A stretch of DNA of 64,000 bases from Brasenia schreberi (lineage: Eukaryota; Streptophyta; Magnoliopsida; Nymphaeales; Cabombaceae), in assembly GCA_036023115.1 (NCBI GenBank), contig JAYKKT010000079.1, positions 16,331,501-16,395,500 of the forward strand, in the 5' to 3' direction. This document shows positions 14,996 to 27,110 of the stretch, in pieces. The notes below the pieces were generated by a model. The model saw only the letters and a program-made list of their open reading frames with translations, had not been told where the DNA came from and did not search any database. Position 1 is the first letter of the stretch, and every line of letters begins with the position of its first letter. Both the position numbers and the translations under genes were made by a program.

Positions 14996-17035
14996 TAATG
15001 ATTACCCGAAAGGCCAAAACTGCAACTAAATATGCAAACACTGCCACTAAAACATACACTGGTATCTCGTGTCTTGGGTGTGAAATCCCACTTCCCTACT
15101 ACTATCTGGTAAAATGAAAAATTCTTTCATCCCACTTCTATCATGATCACAAAAATCGTCCCTCCATTAAAAAACTAATATATAGGATAGAGCATTACAA
15201 ACTAACTTATAATATTTTAGTCCGAGAAATAAACTTACATAGAAAATATTCTCTTGTCGCCCATAGTACATAGTACCATAGATATAGTATATATGATGAC
15301 AACGATAAAAACAATAAGAACCCGATCCACAATGCATCTAGGACCTCATTGATAGTTACAATCCACTAGGTAGAATGTTGAAGCATAATTAAAAGAAAAC
15401 TTACAAGATAATCTGAAGTATTCCTTTTAAGATTGGCTACAAGAATGTAAAAGGAGACTCATGACTCTGGTGTGAATTTTAGAGTTGTTGTAGTTTGATT
15501 CTAACATCAATGTTTTGCCATCGAAAACTTTAGCAGATCATGATTGTGGATGGCAAGCGGTTATCCCAACAATGGAGTCACCTTCATCTCCAACTTTTTT
15601 TCCATGACCATAGATTGGCATGGAAGAGCATATGATTCTACCATCCTTTCTCTCACTATGTCACATAGTTTATAAGTAATAGTACCAAAACTCTGCGTCC
15701 TTACATAAAAAAGTGTTGTTGTGTTTACTTCTACATAGATTTTTTTTGGGGTGAGGTGATTTGTATTTCGGGTGAGGTACACTTGTATTTTACGTCAATA
15801 AAGTACTTGTAGGCAGACCCAGTCATTTTTAGGTGAGGCACATGCCTCATCTCGCTCTAAAGTGGGTCCTGCCATTAACTCTTATATGTTTCATAACTTC
15901 ATATTCTAATTCGCTGGAACATGTAGGTTAAAGATGCTAGTCATGAGGACTTTTCATGCTTAATTAGTTTATTTGACTAAAATACTCAAAATATCACAAT
16001 AAGCAAATTGTCTAACACTATATTGCACACGAAAAACAACCTTCTACTTCTTATTCTTCATTAAGGTAATTGTTTATTCATTTTTTACTATATATGTTAT
16101 TGCTTTTTATATTTAGTTATATTATACACTATAGGATGATATTAATGATGTTATTCATATCAGTGTTTTACATCCATGCGACACACTATTGCGAGCTTTA
16201 CAACACTTAAAGTATATGTTATGTATATTATCAGGTGAGCCTACTTTGAAAGAGTTGATAGAGATTATGAGTATTGTTATGGACGAGCATATTACCTAAT
16301 GATATTTGATCACATGACAACTGATAATGCTAAGGATGTATTAGTTGGAACTTTTGTCTTATATTTGGAGGATTTCTTTTATATTTTGTACTATTCATTG
16401 CATGCATATTTATTTTACATTTATGAAAAATGTAATTTTAGTTTGATATGCCTTCATCCTTAATATCATTAAATAAATAAATTATAACTTTATTTAAATA
16501 ATAATAACATTTACAAACTACAAATTACAACTAGTCATCATCCTCAACATCATATAGAATGTCATTATTACTAGAAAATGTCATCCTCAACAACCAATGA
16601 TCCTCTCATTTCTATATATATGTCAATACAGATATATGGATACACTAGAAAACATCGATTGCTGAAGTGAAAATGAGGAAGCACTTACCAAAAGATAGTG
16701 TCAAAAATAGTTTCGATAAATTTTTAGAAAAGGTATGTTGGCACATTTGAAATAATATGTTTTTCTCCATTATTTCTTTCTCTCTAATCGACCTCTATTC
16801 TTTTGCTACTCTCCATGGACAATCGCCTCCTCCACTAGTGTTGTTGTTCCTCCATCATTCTCTCTTCTTTTTGAGACATTCTTCGAAAATTTTGCCATCG
16901 TTCTTTATCCAGATTCCATGTAAGGTGTTGTTTCTTCCCTCACTTTGACTCTTTCTTTTTGACTTTTTTCCTTAATAATTTTCGATTCATCCCTCTCGTC
17001 ATCCAAGCAACATAATGAGGTATGCTTGCATTACG
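14996..17035 (+). repeat. complex repeat array, copy D (internally deleted)
   Basis: Begins mid-unit at the GGCCAAAACTGCAACTAAAT landmark and reaches AATTGTCTAACACTATATTG near 16007-16027. There it skips the several hundred bases that copy A has between its AATTGTCTAATC and CTAACACTATATTG landmarks. It continues to the AAGATAGTGTCAAAAATAG segment and the GACTTTTTTCCTTAATAAT stretch near 16961. Confidence 0.6.
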
Positions 17036-18890
17036 CTTCTCATTATATAGAAAAAAGAGAGATGCACTTTACATTTCAGAAGATAATTGTATTTCTTTAT
17101 TATGAATTCTCTAAAAGGAAAAACGTGTTTGTGAAGATCCATGCATTTTTCAGAAGTCTAACGAAACTATTGTGGCACAAACTTTTATTGATCATAAAGA
17201 GTTTGTAAGAAGGAAGCTAACATTATCACACATCTTTATTTTAATATACATTAATTAGTAGGACAACATAATGCAAGATCTCCTTGATATGCTTTCCATA
17301 TGAATAACATGGCCGCCCTGGAACCAAAAACACATTTTTTTCATGCATAAGCCCTGGTAGCAAATTCAAAGAGTAGAAGATCAGTAAAAATCTTAAGTCA
17401 CATAGTTCCTAAAGTTGATACCATAGTTAACTTTGGAAGATAACAATAATGGGTCCAGCCATTGGCTGTTATATATTTTAGAACTTCATATTTTAATTCG
17501 CTAGAACATGTAGGTTAAAGATGGTAGTCATGAGGACTTTTCATGCTTAATTAGTTTATTTGACTAAAATATTCAAAATATCACAACAAGCAAATTGTCT
17601 AATCAAAATTAACTAGATTGAACATTACAGCTACCAAAATAGTTACAAAGATGTTGCAAGCATTTTCATCTTAGAATGTTTAAGGCATTTCTACAAAAAC
17701 TATATGTAATGGTTGAGTCTAATATTTGAAGAGACCGTAAAAGGTATTCTCATAAAAGTCACATGAAAGAGGGAAGTAATTATCATCCGTTAAGCTAATC
17801 TTGAGATAGAATTACAATTGATAGTGGAAGGTTTCACCATGTACGAATTGATATAAGACAATTCCAAAGATCATGACATTATTTACCAAGATCTTTATCG
17901 CAATTTCAATCATGAGCAAGTCACCCCATGTTCAGACATACATGAACATGCAGACATTGACACAAACATAAAGTTATAAAACAAAGCAAAGATCATTCTT
18001 GCAGAAAGTTTGGAGTTTTTGGTATTGTGGAGCTGATTTAACGATTCAAGGTTCAAACACTGAGAAGAAAAATTGGTCAAACTCGATTAGGAACCGTACT
18101 AGAAACCATCTAGAATAAAGCATCATGAAATTTGAAAATACTTTGGACTTAGATTCATATGTGCGTAGGTTGGTATTAAAATAAAAGGAAACATGAAATT
18201 TGAACGAAACATTTTGTTGGCGACATACGAATGTGAATCATATACATTTCCATCTAACACTATATTGCACACGAAAAACAACCTTCTACTTCTTATTCTT
18301 CATTAAGGTAATTGTTTATTCATTTTCTATTATGTATATTATTGCTTTTTATGTTTGGTTATATTATACACTATTGGATGATACTATGATGTTATTCGTA
18401 TTAATGTTTTACATCCATGCAACACACTAATCCAAGCTTTACAACACTTAAAGTACATGTTATGTATATTATTAGGTGAGCCTACTTTGAAAGATTTGCT
18501 AGATATTTATGAGTACTGTCATGGACGATCATATTACCTAATGATATTTGATCACATGACAACTTATAATGCTAAGGATGCATCAATTGGGACTTTTGTC
18601 TTGTATTTGGAGGATTTTTTCATATTTTGTATAATTTATTACATGTATATTTATATGACATTTATAAAAATATAATTTTAGTTTGATATGCCTTCATCCT
18701 TAATATCATTAAATAAATAAATAAATTATAACTTTATTTAAATAATAATAACATTTACAAATTGCAAACAACAACTAGTCATGATCTTCAACATCATATA
18801 TAATGTCATTATCACTAGAAAATGTCATCCTCAACAACCAATGATCCTCTCATTTCTATATATATGTCAATACATGTGTGCAATGGTAAT
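17036..18890 (+). repeat. complex repeat array, copy E (internally deleted)
   Basis: Begins at TCTCATTATATAGAAAAAAG and follows the unit to about 17450. It then skips to the GCCATTGGCTGTTATAT landmark (copy A: near 11350) and runs to TCATCCTCAACAACCAATGA near 18830. An open frame at 18457-18675 covers a stretch reading GEPTLKDLLDIYEYCHGRSY, with related but broken versions in copies A and D. I could not assign it to a family. Confidence 0.6.
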
Positions 18891-19439
18891 TTGTGACTCT
18901 TTTATGTCATTATCATTCTTAAGATGAAAAGCTAGGTGGCATTAGAAAACTATGAGATATGTGTATTTATAAAAATATATGACACAATATAAATAATCAC
19001 AAATTTGATAAAAAATATTAAATTAGCATCTACCTAATAAAGAGATAATGTCATTATCACTAGAAATTATCGCGTTTAATAATGATTGCACATTTACTAC
19101 ATATCTATCACAAATGGTTGATTCACTATATTTTCATTGTTTGTTGCATTTTATAATCTACTTTATCATAATAAATACTTTTGCTTGAGTTTTTGTTCAT
19201 AATATATAGATATAAATTGTAAATCATGCACGCACATCATTAGGAGAGACATGGTTGAGTTGGGTCTTTACCCAAACTGGGCGAAAGCTACTATCACCGA
19301 TTTCTTGACTTTAAATATAAAAAGTATAGCAAAAAAGAGAGAAAATCTACCATGTACTTTTAAAAACCTAAAAAATTGTAGATGAATTAGTTTTCTCTTT
19401 CTTTTTATTATGTTTTATAAAACTTAACAAATATGCGAA

Positions 19440-19830
19440 TGAAATGTCAATTGCCAAAGTGAAGATGAGGAATCACCTGCCAGGAGAGAGTGTCAAAAGT
19501 GATTTCGATAATTTAAAAAAAAAGGTATGTGGATGCATGTGAAATAATATACTTTTCCTCCATTATTTCTTTCTCTGATCATCATCTATTCTTCTGCTAC
19601 TCTTCATGGACCATTGCCTCCTCCACTGGTGTTGTTGTTCCTCCATTGTTGTCTTTATTTTTGAATATTTCTTTAAAAATTTTGTCATCGTTCTTTATCC
19701 AGATTTCTTAATAATTATCGATCCATCCCTTTGGTCGTCCAAGCAATATAATGAAGTAGGTTTGGATGACACTTCTCATTATGTAGAAAAAAGAGAATAT
19801 ATAAATTACATAATTACCTTTTGTGACATT
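19440..19830 (+). repeat. complex repeat array, copy F (fragment)
   Basis: Last fragment. It holds the KMRNHLPGESVKSDFDNLKK-like stretch, the CATGGACCATTGCCTCCTCC segment near 19605 and the CTTCTCATTATGTAGAAAAA segment near 19770. Between copies E and F (18890-19440) there is AT-rich DNA with no recognisable feature. Confidence 0.55.
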
Positions 19831-20449
19831 TTAGAAACAAGGATGGAGGGCATTTAGAGAACACTATATTTAGTTGGGATTTTTGAAGGTTATAAGGGAT
19901 GTATTAAAAATTTCTTGGGTTAATATATATATTTTTTGTGTTTATTTCTTGTTAATGCATTTTGGGGTTGTGGGTGCAAGAAATATCAATATTCTATTAA
20001 TCTTTGTCATAAATCCATTGTTGAGAGTGAACTAAAGGATTACATTGTGAAATTTCTAAGATAGGTGATGAAGTGAAATCATTTTCTCATTTGTTAATAA
20101 ACTCTATAGTTTGAGGCTTTAAGAATTTTGATTATGGTTAGTTCTACTCTTTAAGCATTGTATAACTTTTTATGGTTGGGATGATAAAGCAAGATACACA
20201 CTCCAATTACCAAACTCATGACCTTCAAGTTGTGAATTAACCCCCTAGCCACGTTAGCTATTGCTCAATGTACATGGTATAAACATCCTTAACATGATTG
20301 CATGTGTCTATATGAATTAATGAAGTGAATCATGTCAATTGAATGTAGCTCATCTTATTGTCTCCTTCTTTTTCATAATGCATGATAACTATAACTATTT
20401 ATCTACATGAGCTCTTATTTTGGCCCCCACACTCTATTTTATGATTTTT
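19831..20449. other. intergenic, nothing recognised
   Basis: AT-rich DNA between the repeat array and the oldest hAT remnant. No coding frame, terminal repeat or RNA structure was seen. Confidence 0.4.
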
Positions 20450-23010
20450 TACTTAGCCTGTGAATACAATCAACTTAGGAGGACATTTGTTTTATGAGAA
20501 TCCACTCTCATAAGGCATCAAAATTATCGAGACTTATTGAATCAAATTTATTGTCACTTACTTGAGGATAACTTTCTTAATTGCCTATAAGAGTGATAGG
20601 TAAATAAAAATTAAAACTAAAACAGAAACATTGAATTGAATACTTAATTAATAACTAATCCATTAATTACCTTTCTCTAATTGCCACATATTGCAAGGTA
20701 TGAATACTAGATTATTTATCTAATTATGTTTCAACTTGTTGAACATTTTGGCTGGATGTGTTTAAAAACATTCCAATTTCTTTCGCAATCAATTGTACTA
20801 TAGGTTTGACTCAAATTTCTTATTGCAAAATCTCTTAGGTTTGAGCAATCACTTCCAAACCTATTCCACTAAATATCTAATAAAATAGGCAAATATAAAA
20901 ATCTATTCCACTATAAATATAAGAAATTTAAATATAAAGATAAATGAGTTATATGTTTACCTAGGAGCACATTTGTATGGCTGTGAATTATTGTAGGTCT
21001 CCAGCTCCCGATGTATAACATTTTCTCTACTCTCATCAGGGATCAATCTATCTATAAATCAATGATACCTTTATTGATCTCAGTGTTCCTTTTAGATATT
21101 ATAAAATAGGATTTAAGTAGTAAGTTGTTGCATAAATAGGTTGATGCAATTATCTATTCCATCTATTATCAATAGTCGCTTTTTCTTCGATTAAAGTTAC
21201 TCCTAATAACCTCTTTAGCCTTATCCATGACTTTATAAATATAGCCTATAGATGACTTCTTCTCACTGTCAATCAATATCAAAACCTTTATCAAAGGACA
21301 TGTGATCTTTAATAACTTAATATAAGACTTTCAAAATGTACTCTTCAAGATCGGCTATAAAATCTCATTCAATTTTTTGTTCATCTTATTTTGAGACAAA
21401 CCTAATCACTCACATTATTTTTCAAGGCTTGCTTTTGTTTCCCAATATTCTATACAAACAAAAAATTAGTTGTAAATTGAGTAGTAACATTATGAAGGAG
21501 CTCTATATAATCAGTATATATTTTCATCATACATAATACAAATATATGATTATAAATTAATTTGGTAATATCTTGATAATATGCTCTCATCTGACATGTC
21601 AAGTGATCTAAAAGAGATAAGTCCTTTAAAACAATAAATAAGGAAGTTCAAGAAAGTTCTTTCTCACCTATCTATTAACATTTGTCATGATAGTATATCT
21701 TATTTTCTTTTATGACTCTCTCAAAGTCAAACAATACTTTTATACTTCAAAAATGATCTCATCCAATAATTTTTTTCTTAACTTATTATAAGAGATATCT
21801 TATACCTAAGCCAATGTTAGTAATAACATATGTCATTGTTTGAAGTGAAATAAATTCACCATAACAAAGAGAATACATACATCATAAAACCACATCTCCA
21901 CTGCAAGGTATGCTTGCTCGTGCAATTGCTTTGAAGCCATAACAACATGATTTACAAGTTGAGTATCGGATGTAAAAATGATTAGATTCCATAATGAGAA
22001 GATATTCCTCTACCTCTTTTACTTTTATGACTTGAATCCTCTTCCAAAACCCCCTTTCCCTTGATCGGTCGAGAACTACTACTACCCGCAATCTTTATCT
22101 TGGCATTAAAAGGAATGCTATCATAACTACTAATATCTTCTAATTCTTCCTCAAACATCTTTATATCTTCTTTTTCTTGTCTTTTCTTAACTATATTCTA
22201 AATCATTTATAAAAATTACCATTTAATAACTTACTCTTCTAACTTTGCTTATAAAAGGAGTAACCTCTTTCGTAGTTCCAGTTAACTAATTACCAATTGA
22301 GAAACTTGACCACTCATAATTTTCTCACAAAAATTATATGTTATTCTCAATCTGTTTCCTTCAACTAAAGTGCCCTACTATAGTATAGGATCTTTTCTAG
22401 AATGAAAATGTGAACCTCTTCTTGACATCTCAATTTATCTTCTTAAATCTTAATAAACTTGAAAATAAAAATATTTCATAAATCAACATACACTTGATAA
22501 ATCTTCACTTCATAAACCTTTAAAACACTCATACACGTTCAACCACTTCATAGATTACAACAAATTCATCAAAAACATATCTACTCACTTCCTATATTAT
22601 CATTTAAAAAAGAAAAAAATGAATGACACAAATAAATAGAAAATGAATGTGGAAACATTAAAAGAAATATATGACAAAAAAACCACTATACTACTGCTGC
22701 CAAAGTGGTGGTGTTATCAGAGGTCTGACTGTCGAAAATGCTTCTCTCTAACCGAAAACCTTATAACCATGCAACACTCAAGCAAGAAGAACAAAAACAT
22801 GGAAGATCACACTGAAAACAAGAGCATTCGGGTCCCCTTTATAAACTAGAAACGTATTGCCAGTATCATGCACATTGGTATCATGTTGTATCACATGAAA
22901 CAAGTAAATACCAGAACTCCTTGTGATGCATCACTTTTATTGTATCGTGATTTCCTACGATATGATATAATTATATCACGATTTCTCACGATACGATACA
23001 AGGCGACTGA
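20450..23010 (-). mobile_element. old, decayed hAT transposon (copy hAT-D)
   Basis: Aligns by short blocks with the transposase region of the two young hAT copies, in the same orientation. CAATCACTTCCAAACCTATT at 20848 matches the C-terminal exon. A minus-strand frame near 21900-21950 reads VMASKQLHEQA, so this copy keeps the lysine codon that is TAA in the young copies. The right end (about 22880-23000) has clustered ATCACGATTTCYYACGATA motifs like the subterminal repeats of the family. The left boundary is unclear and I found no TSD. The frame is destroyed throughout. Confidence 0.7.
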
Positions 23011-24510
23011 CAGCTAAAGTTAAATAACAGCATACCCTAACTTAGATCAAGTCTTCTTATTGCCGTATCTAACTTGACTAAAAGATTGGAAATAGTAAGT
23101 TGAACCATAATAAAATAATGTCAATGAGAATAACACGTGATCCTGCCTGACCAACTCCTATCAAGTCTTTATTCAGTTTAAATTAAGATTTCAGGTTTAG
23201 ATGTTTTCTTTCATTTTTCTTTTACATCAAAACTTGTTCTTTTGCATTAAAATTTGGATTAAGGGCCTGTAATTTTGCATCATGAAATTAATGGAATTAA
23301 AGAATTAGGTTATCAATGTGTTCATTTATTATCAAATTTAAGTAGAACTTAGGTCAGGCTAGTGGATTTTAGAGAGAAAGTTGGGACCTGATTATAGAGG
23401 TGAAGGGTCCAGGGTACAACGGTTAGGATTTGATTGGAAATAATCTTCGCAGCGAATTAGCCTCAGTTCGAGCGCTATAGCAGCTCGGTGTTAACGGGGG
23501 TCCTTTTTCGCCGTTGAAAACTATATAACGGACCAGACGGGTCTATATCTACAATAGCATACAGGATCGGATCGATACAATAGATATGAATCGATCCGAT
23601 CCAAATAGGAAAAACTAAAGTGACGGACGGAGCGTCCGTCTCTCTCTCGCCCCCTTTTCTGTCTGCATCTCTCTGTCCCTCCTGTACGCGTGGATCGATT
23701 CAAAAAGGAAAAACTAAAGTGACGGACGGAGCGTCCGTCTCTCTCTCGTCCCTTTCTCTGTCTGCATCTCACTGTCTCTCCTGTACGCATTCCATTGCCA
23801 CCGTTCGAACGACCGTCATCCACCGGTGACGAACAGAGCACACCACCGGTAACACTCTCTCTCTCAGCAAGAGACGTCTAGCGTTACAATAACTCTCTCT
23901 CTATTCAGCAAGCAACGGCTCGCCCCCATCTGCATCTCTCTCTCTCTCTCTGTTAATGCGTCTGCGTCTCTCTTTCTGTTAATGCTCTCTGCCTGCGTCT
24001 ACCTCTGTTAATGCTCTCTGGATCTTGTTATAATTGAGCCCCTTCACTACCTACACCCTTAGACCATAGTCACCATAAGTATAATATATGAGAAAAAATT
24101 AAACAGGTTCTCCTCTTTGGACGCTCATCTTCTTTGTTGATCAGGAAAACTTAGTACCTGATTTGAAATGAAGGTTTTTAATGGCTCATAGATGAAAATG
24201 GTCTGAAATTCTCATTCTGGAAATTGTCTGCTGTTCTTGCTAGAGCACTTTTAAGGTCTTAATCATTATGGTAGAACATTTAAGAGACATTAATTTCATT
24301 GAAGTCAGTTGACCTTAGAACCCATAGCAGACCCCACCGTCGAACTCCTGGCTACTTTTTCAATGAAATGAAAGGACAATATCGGAAAGCTTCGGCAGAT
24401 CAAAATCCTTACACATGGACTACGTTACATCTAAGCTTTTTTTTGGTGCCCAGAGATGTTTTATTATGTATTTTATTTGGATTTTAAATTTCCTTATTAG
24501 GTTGGTTACT
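23011..24510 (+). promoter_or_regulatory. CT-rich segment, candidate promoter/5' leader of the ARL2-like gene
   Basis: Between two hAT elements and upstream of the ARL2-like ATG on the same strand. From about 23630 to 24020 it contains many CTCTCT runs and GC-richer sequence, as plant 5' leaders do. There is a direct duplication at about 23608-23790. The old hAT (24519-34263) would then sit in a 5' leader intron: without it, 24518 joins 34272, 64 bp upstream of the ATG at 34336. This is inferred from position and composition only; I cannot see a defined TATA box or leader splice sites. Confidence 0.35.
23606..23792. repeat. tandem duplication of about 98 bp with internal palindrome
   Basis: Two adjacent copies both contain AGGAAAAACTAAAGTGACGG, the inverted repeat GACGGACGGAGCGTCCGTC, and TCTGTCTGCATCTC, ending in CTCCTGTACGC. 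They differ at only a few bases, so the duplication is fairly recent. Confidence 0.85.
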
Positions 24511-27110
24511 ATGGTAGGCAGTCTTGTTTGATGCATATCGTATCATGTATCATTTTGGACCACGATACGTATCGTATCGCTATGTATCGTAATTCAATAC
24601 TAAAAAGATAATAAAAATCTAAAAAGATCATGAAAAATATGATAATCGTAAAGAATTCATATAATACAACATATTCATCATTCACCATTCAATAATTGAA
24701 AAAGGAATTACATATTTTGAAGCATAATACTTAGATAAAAATACAACTTTCATAATTGAAAAATATATATTTATACATTATAATAAGGATCATCAACTAA
24801 ATAATCTTCGTCTTCTCCTTGATGTAGATTCTCAAGTCCTGTTGCTTCAAATTCAAAATCATCATTCCCTTGATGATATTGTTATTGCGCTCCTTCCAAA
24901 TTAATCCATGCAATATCTTCTTTGATTAGGAGTGCATTTGCTTCATTATCTTTCATAATCCACACCTCTAATATATAAAAGTTATAAAACTTATTGGATC
25001 AAATTGGTTTTCTTTCTTATTTAACTTTTTTAATTGCCTACATGAAAGAATATTGACTTAAATATTTAAGTAGTAATTAATAAAAGATTATCTCCGTCGG
25101 AACCGCATGTTACAACTGAGGAAAACTAAGTTATTGAGCCACTTATGTTCCAATCTGTTGCACTTTTTTGTGTGGATGTATTCAAAGTCACTCAAATTCC
25201 TTTCATAACTTGTTGCACTATAGATTTGACTCAAAACTCTTATTAGCAATCACTTCCAAACCTATTCCACCAAACATCTGATAGAAAAAGACAAACACGA
25301 AGGACTTAATCTATAATAAATATAAAATTTAAGAAACTTAAATATTAAGATAAATAGTTTACCTTGACGCATATTAGTGTGGTTGCAAATGGCTACAGAC
25401 AAGCCCATCAAGTGAAGAGCATTATCGTAGATCTATGTCTATTGATTGTAGCATCTATTCTACTGTTATAAGGGACCAATCTGTCTATACAATCAATGAT
25501 ACCTCAGTTTACCTCACTATTTCTTTTAAAACTTATAATACATAAATGTTGGGTTTAGGTAATAAGGTGTTGCATGAATAGGTTAATGTAATTGTTTGTT
25601 CCATTTGTTATCTATAATGTTTCATGCGGGCACATAATCCCTCTTTATTCCATTAAAATTGCTTTTAATGGCTTCTTTTGCCCTATTCATGGCTTCATAT
25701 AACCAATAGATGGTTTCTCCTTTCTGTTAATCAATCTCAAAATTTTCACTAAAGGACATGTAATCCTCAATAGTCTAACACACGAGTTCTAAAATGTACT
25801 CCTAAAGATTGTCTCTAAAATCTCATTCAACTTTTTGTTTCTTCGATTTTGAGTCAACTCTACAAATTATTGTCACTCATCTTAGAAAAATATTCTTTTA
25901 AAGGCTTGCTTTGGTTACATAATGCTGTATATATATAAGAAATTAGTTGCAAACCAAGTTGCAGTTGTACAAAGGAGCTCTCCACCATCTGTATAGCTCC
26001 TCATAATACATAATACAAAACCATGGTTGCATATAAATTTGGTGATATCTTGACAACACTCTATCTCATCTTTCTCACCAATATCCTCAAGGATAAACAA
26101 TGAGCTATACATGGTGTCCAATAGAAAGTCTCATAAGTATATGCTAACTCCTTCTCAGTTGTTTTATAGTTACCTGCATTATCTGTAATTAATTGAACTA
26201 TATTCTCTAGCCCAACCTCAGATATCACCTTATGAAACTATTGCCTTAAGACCTCTGCAATATGCCTCTCCTCTGACATGTCTAGGGATCTAAAAAACAT
26301 AAGTCTTTTAGGATAATAGGTAAGAAATTTTAATAAAGTTCTTCCTCATCTATCTTTTCATCCATCTGTCATAATAGTACATCTTGAATCCTTCCATAAC
26401 TCTATCATAAGTAAAACAATACTCCTAAACTTGAAGAACAATCTTACCTAATAGTTTTTCTCTAACTTTATGATAAGCGGGCATCTTATACCCTGGACCA
26501 ATGTTAGTAATTGCATGTCATTACTTGAAAATGAAAACTGTTTATTGTATTAAATGGAATGTATGCATCATAAAGCCATCTGCCCACTGTAAGGTTTGCC
26601 TGCTCATGTAATTACTTTGAATCCATAGCAGCATGAATTCGAAGTTGAGCATCATGTGTAGTGTTAGTTGAAAAAAATGATTATATGCAAGAGTAAACTC
26701 TTCCTCTACTCCTTTCTTTTCTATCACTTCTACTTGCAATATCTTCAATAATCCTCTTTCCAGTGGTTGATGGTCGAGAACTATTACTACCAACCTCGAT
26801 CCTACCCAGTGTTGTCTGATGCGTATCGTATCGTGTATCGCTAGGCTCCACGATACGGGCGTATTGTATTGTATCGTACTTTAATATTAAAATAATATAA
26901 AAATTAATTAAAAATTAGTAAAAATCGAAAAAAATCAGGAAAAATCTGATAATTGCTTTAAATTCATATAATGTAAGTTTAGTACAGATTGAGCATTCAA
27001 CATTGAACAATTGCATCCAAATTTACATATTTTGAATCCAAAAATAAAATACAGACATAGTTTATAGTACACTACAGTTACATATAATGTTACATTTTAC
27101 AAATTGTAAT

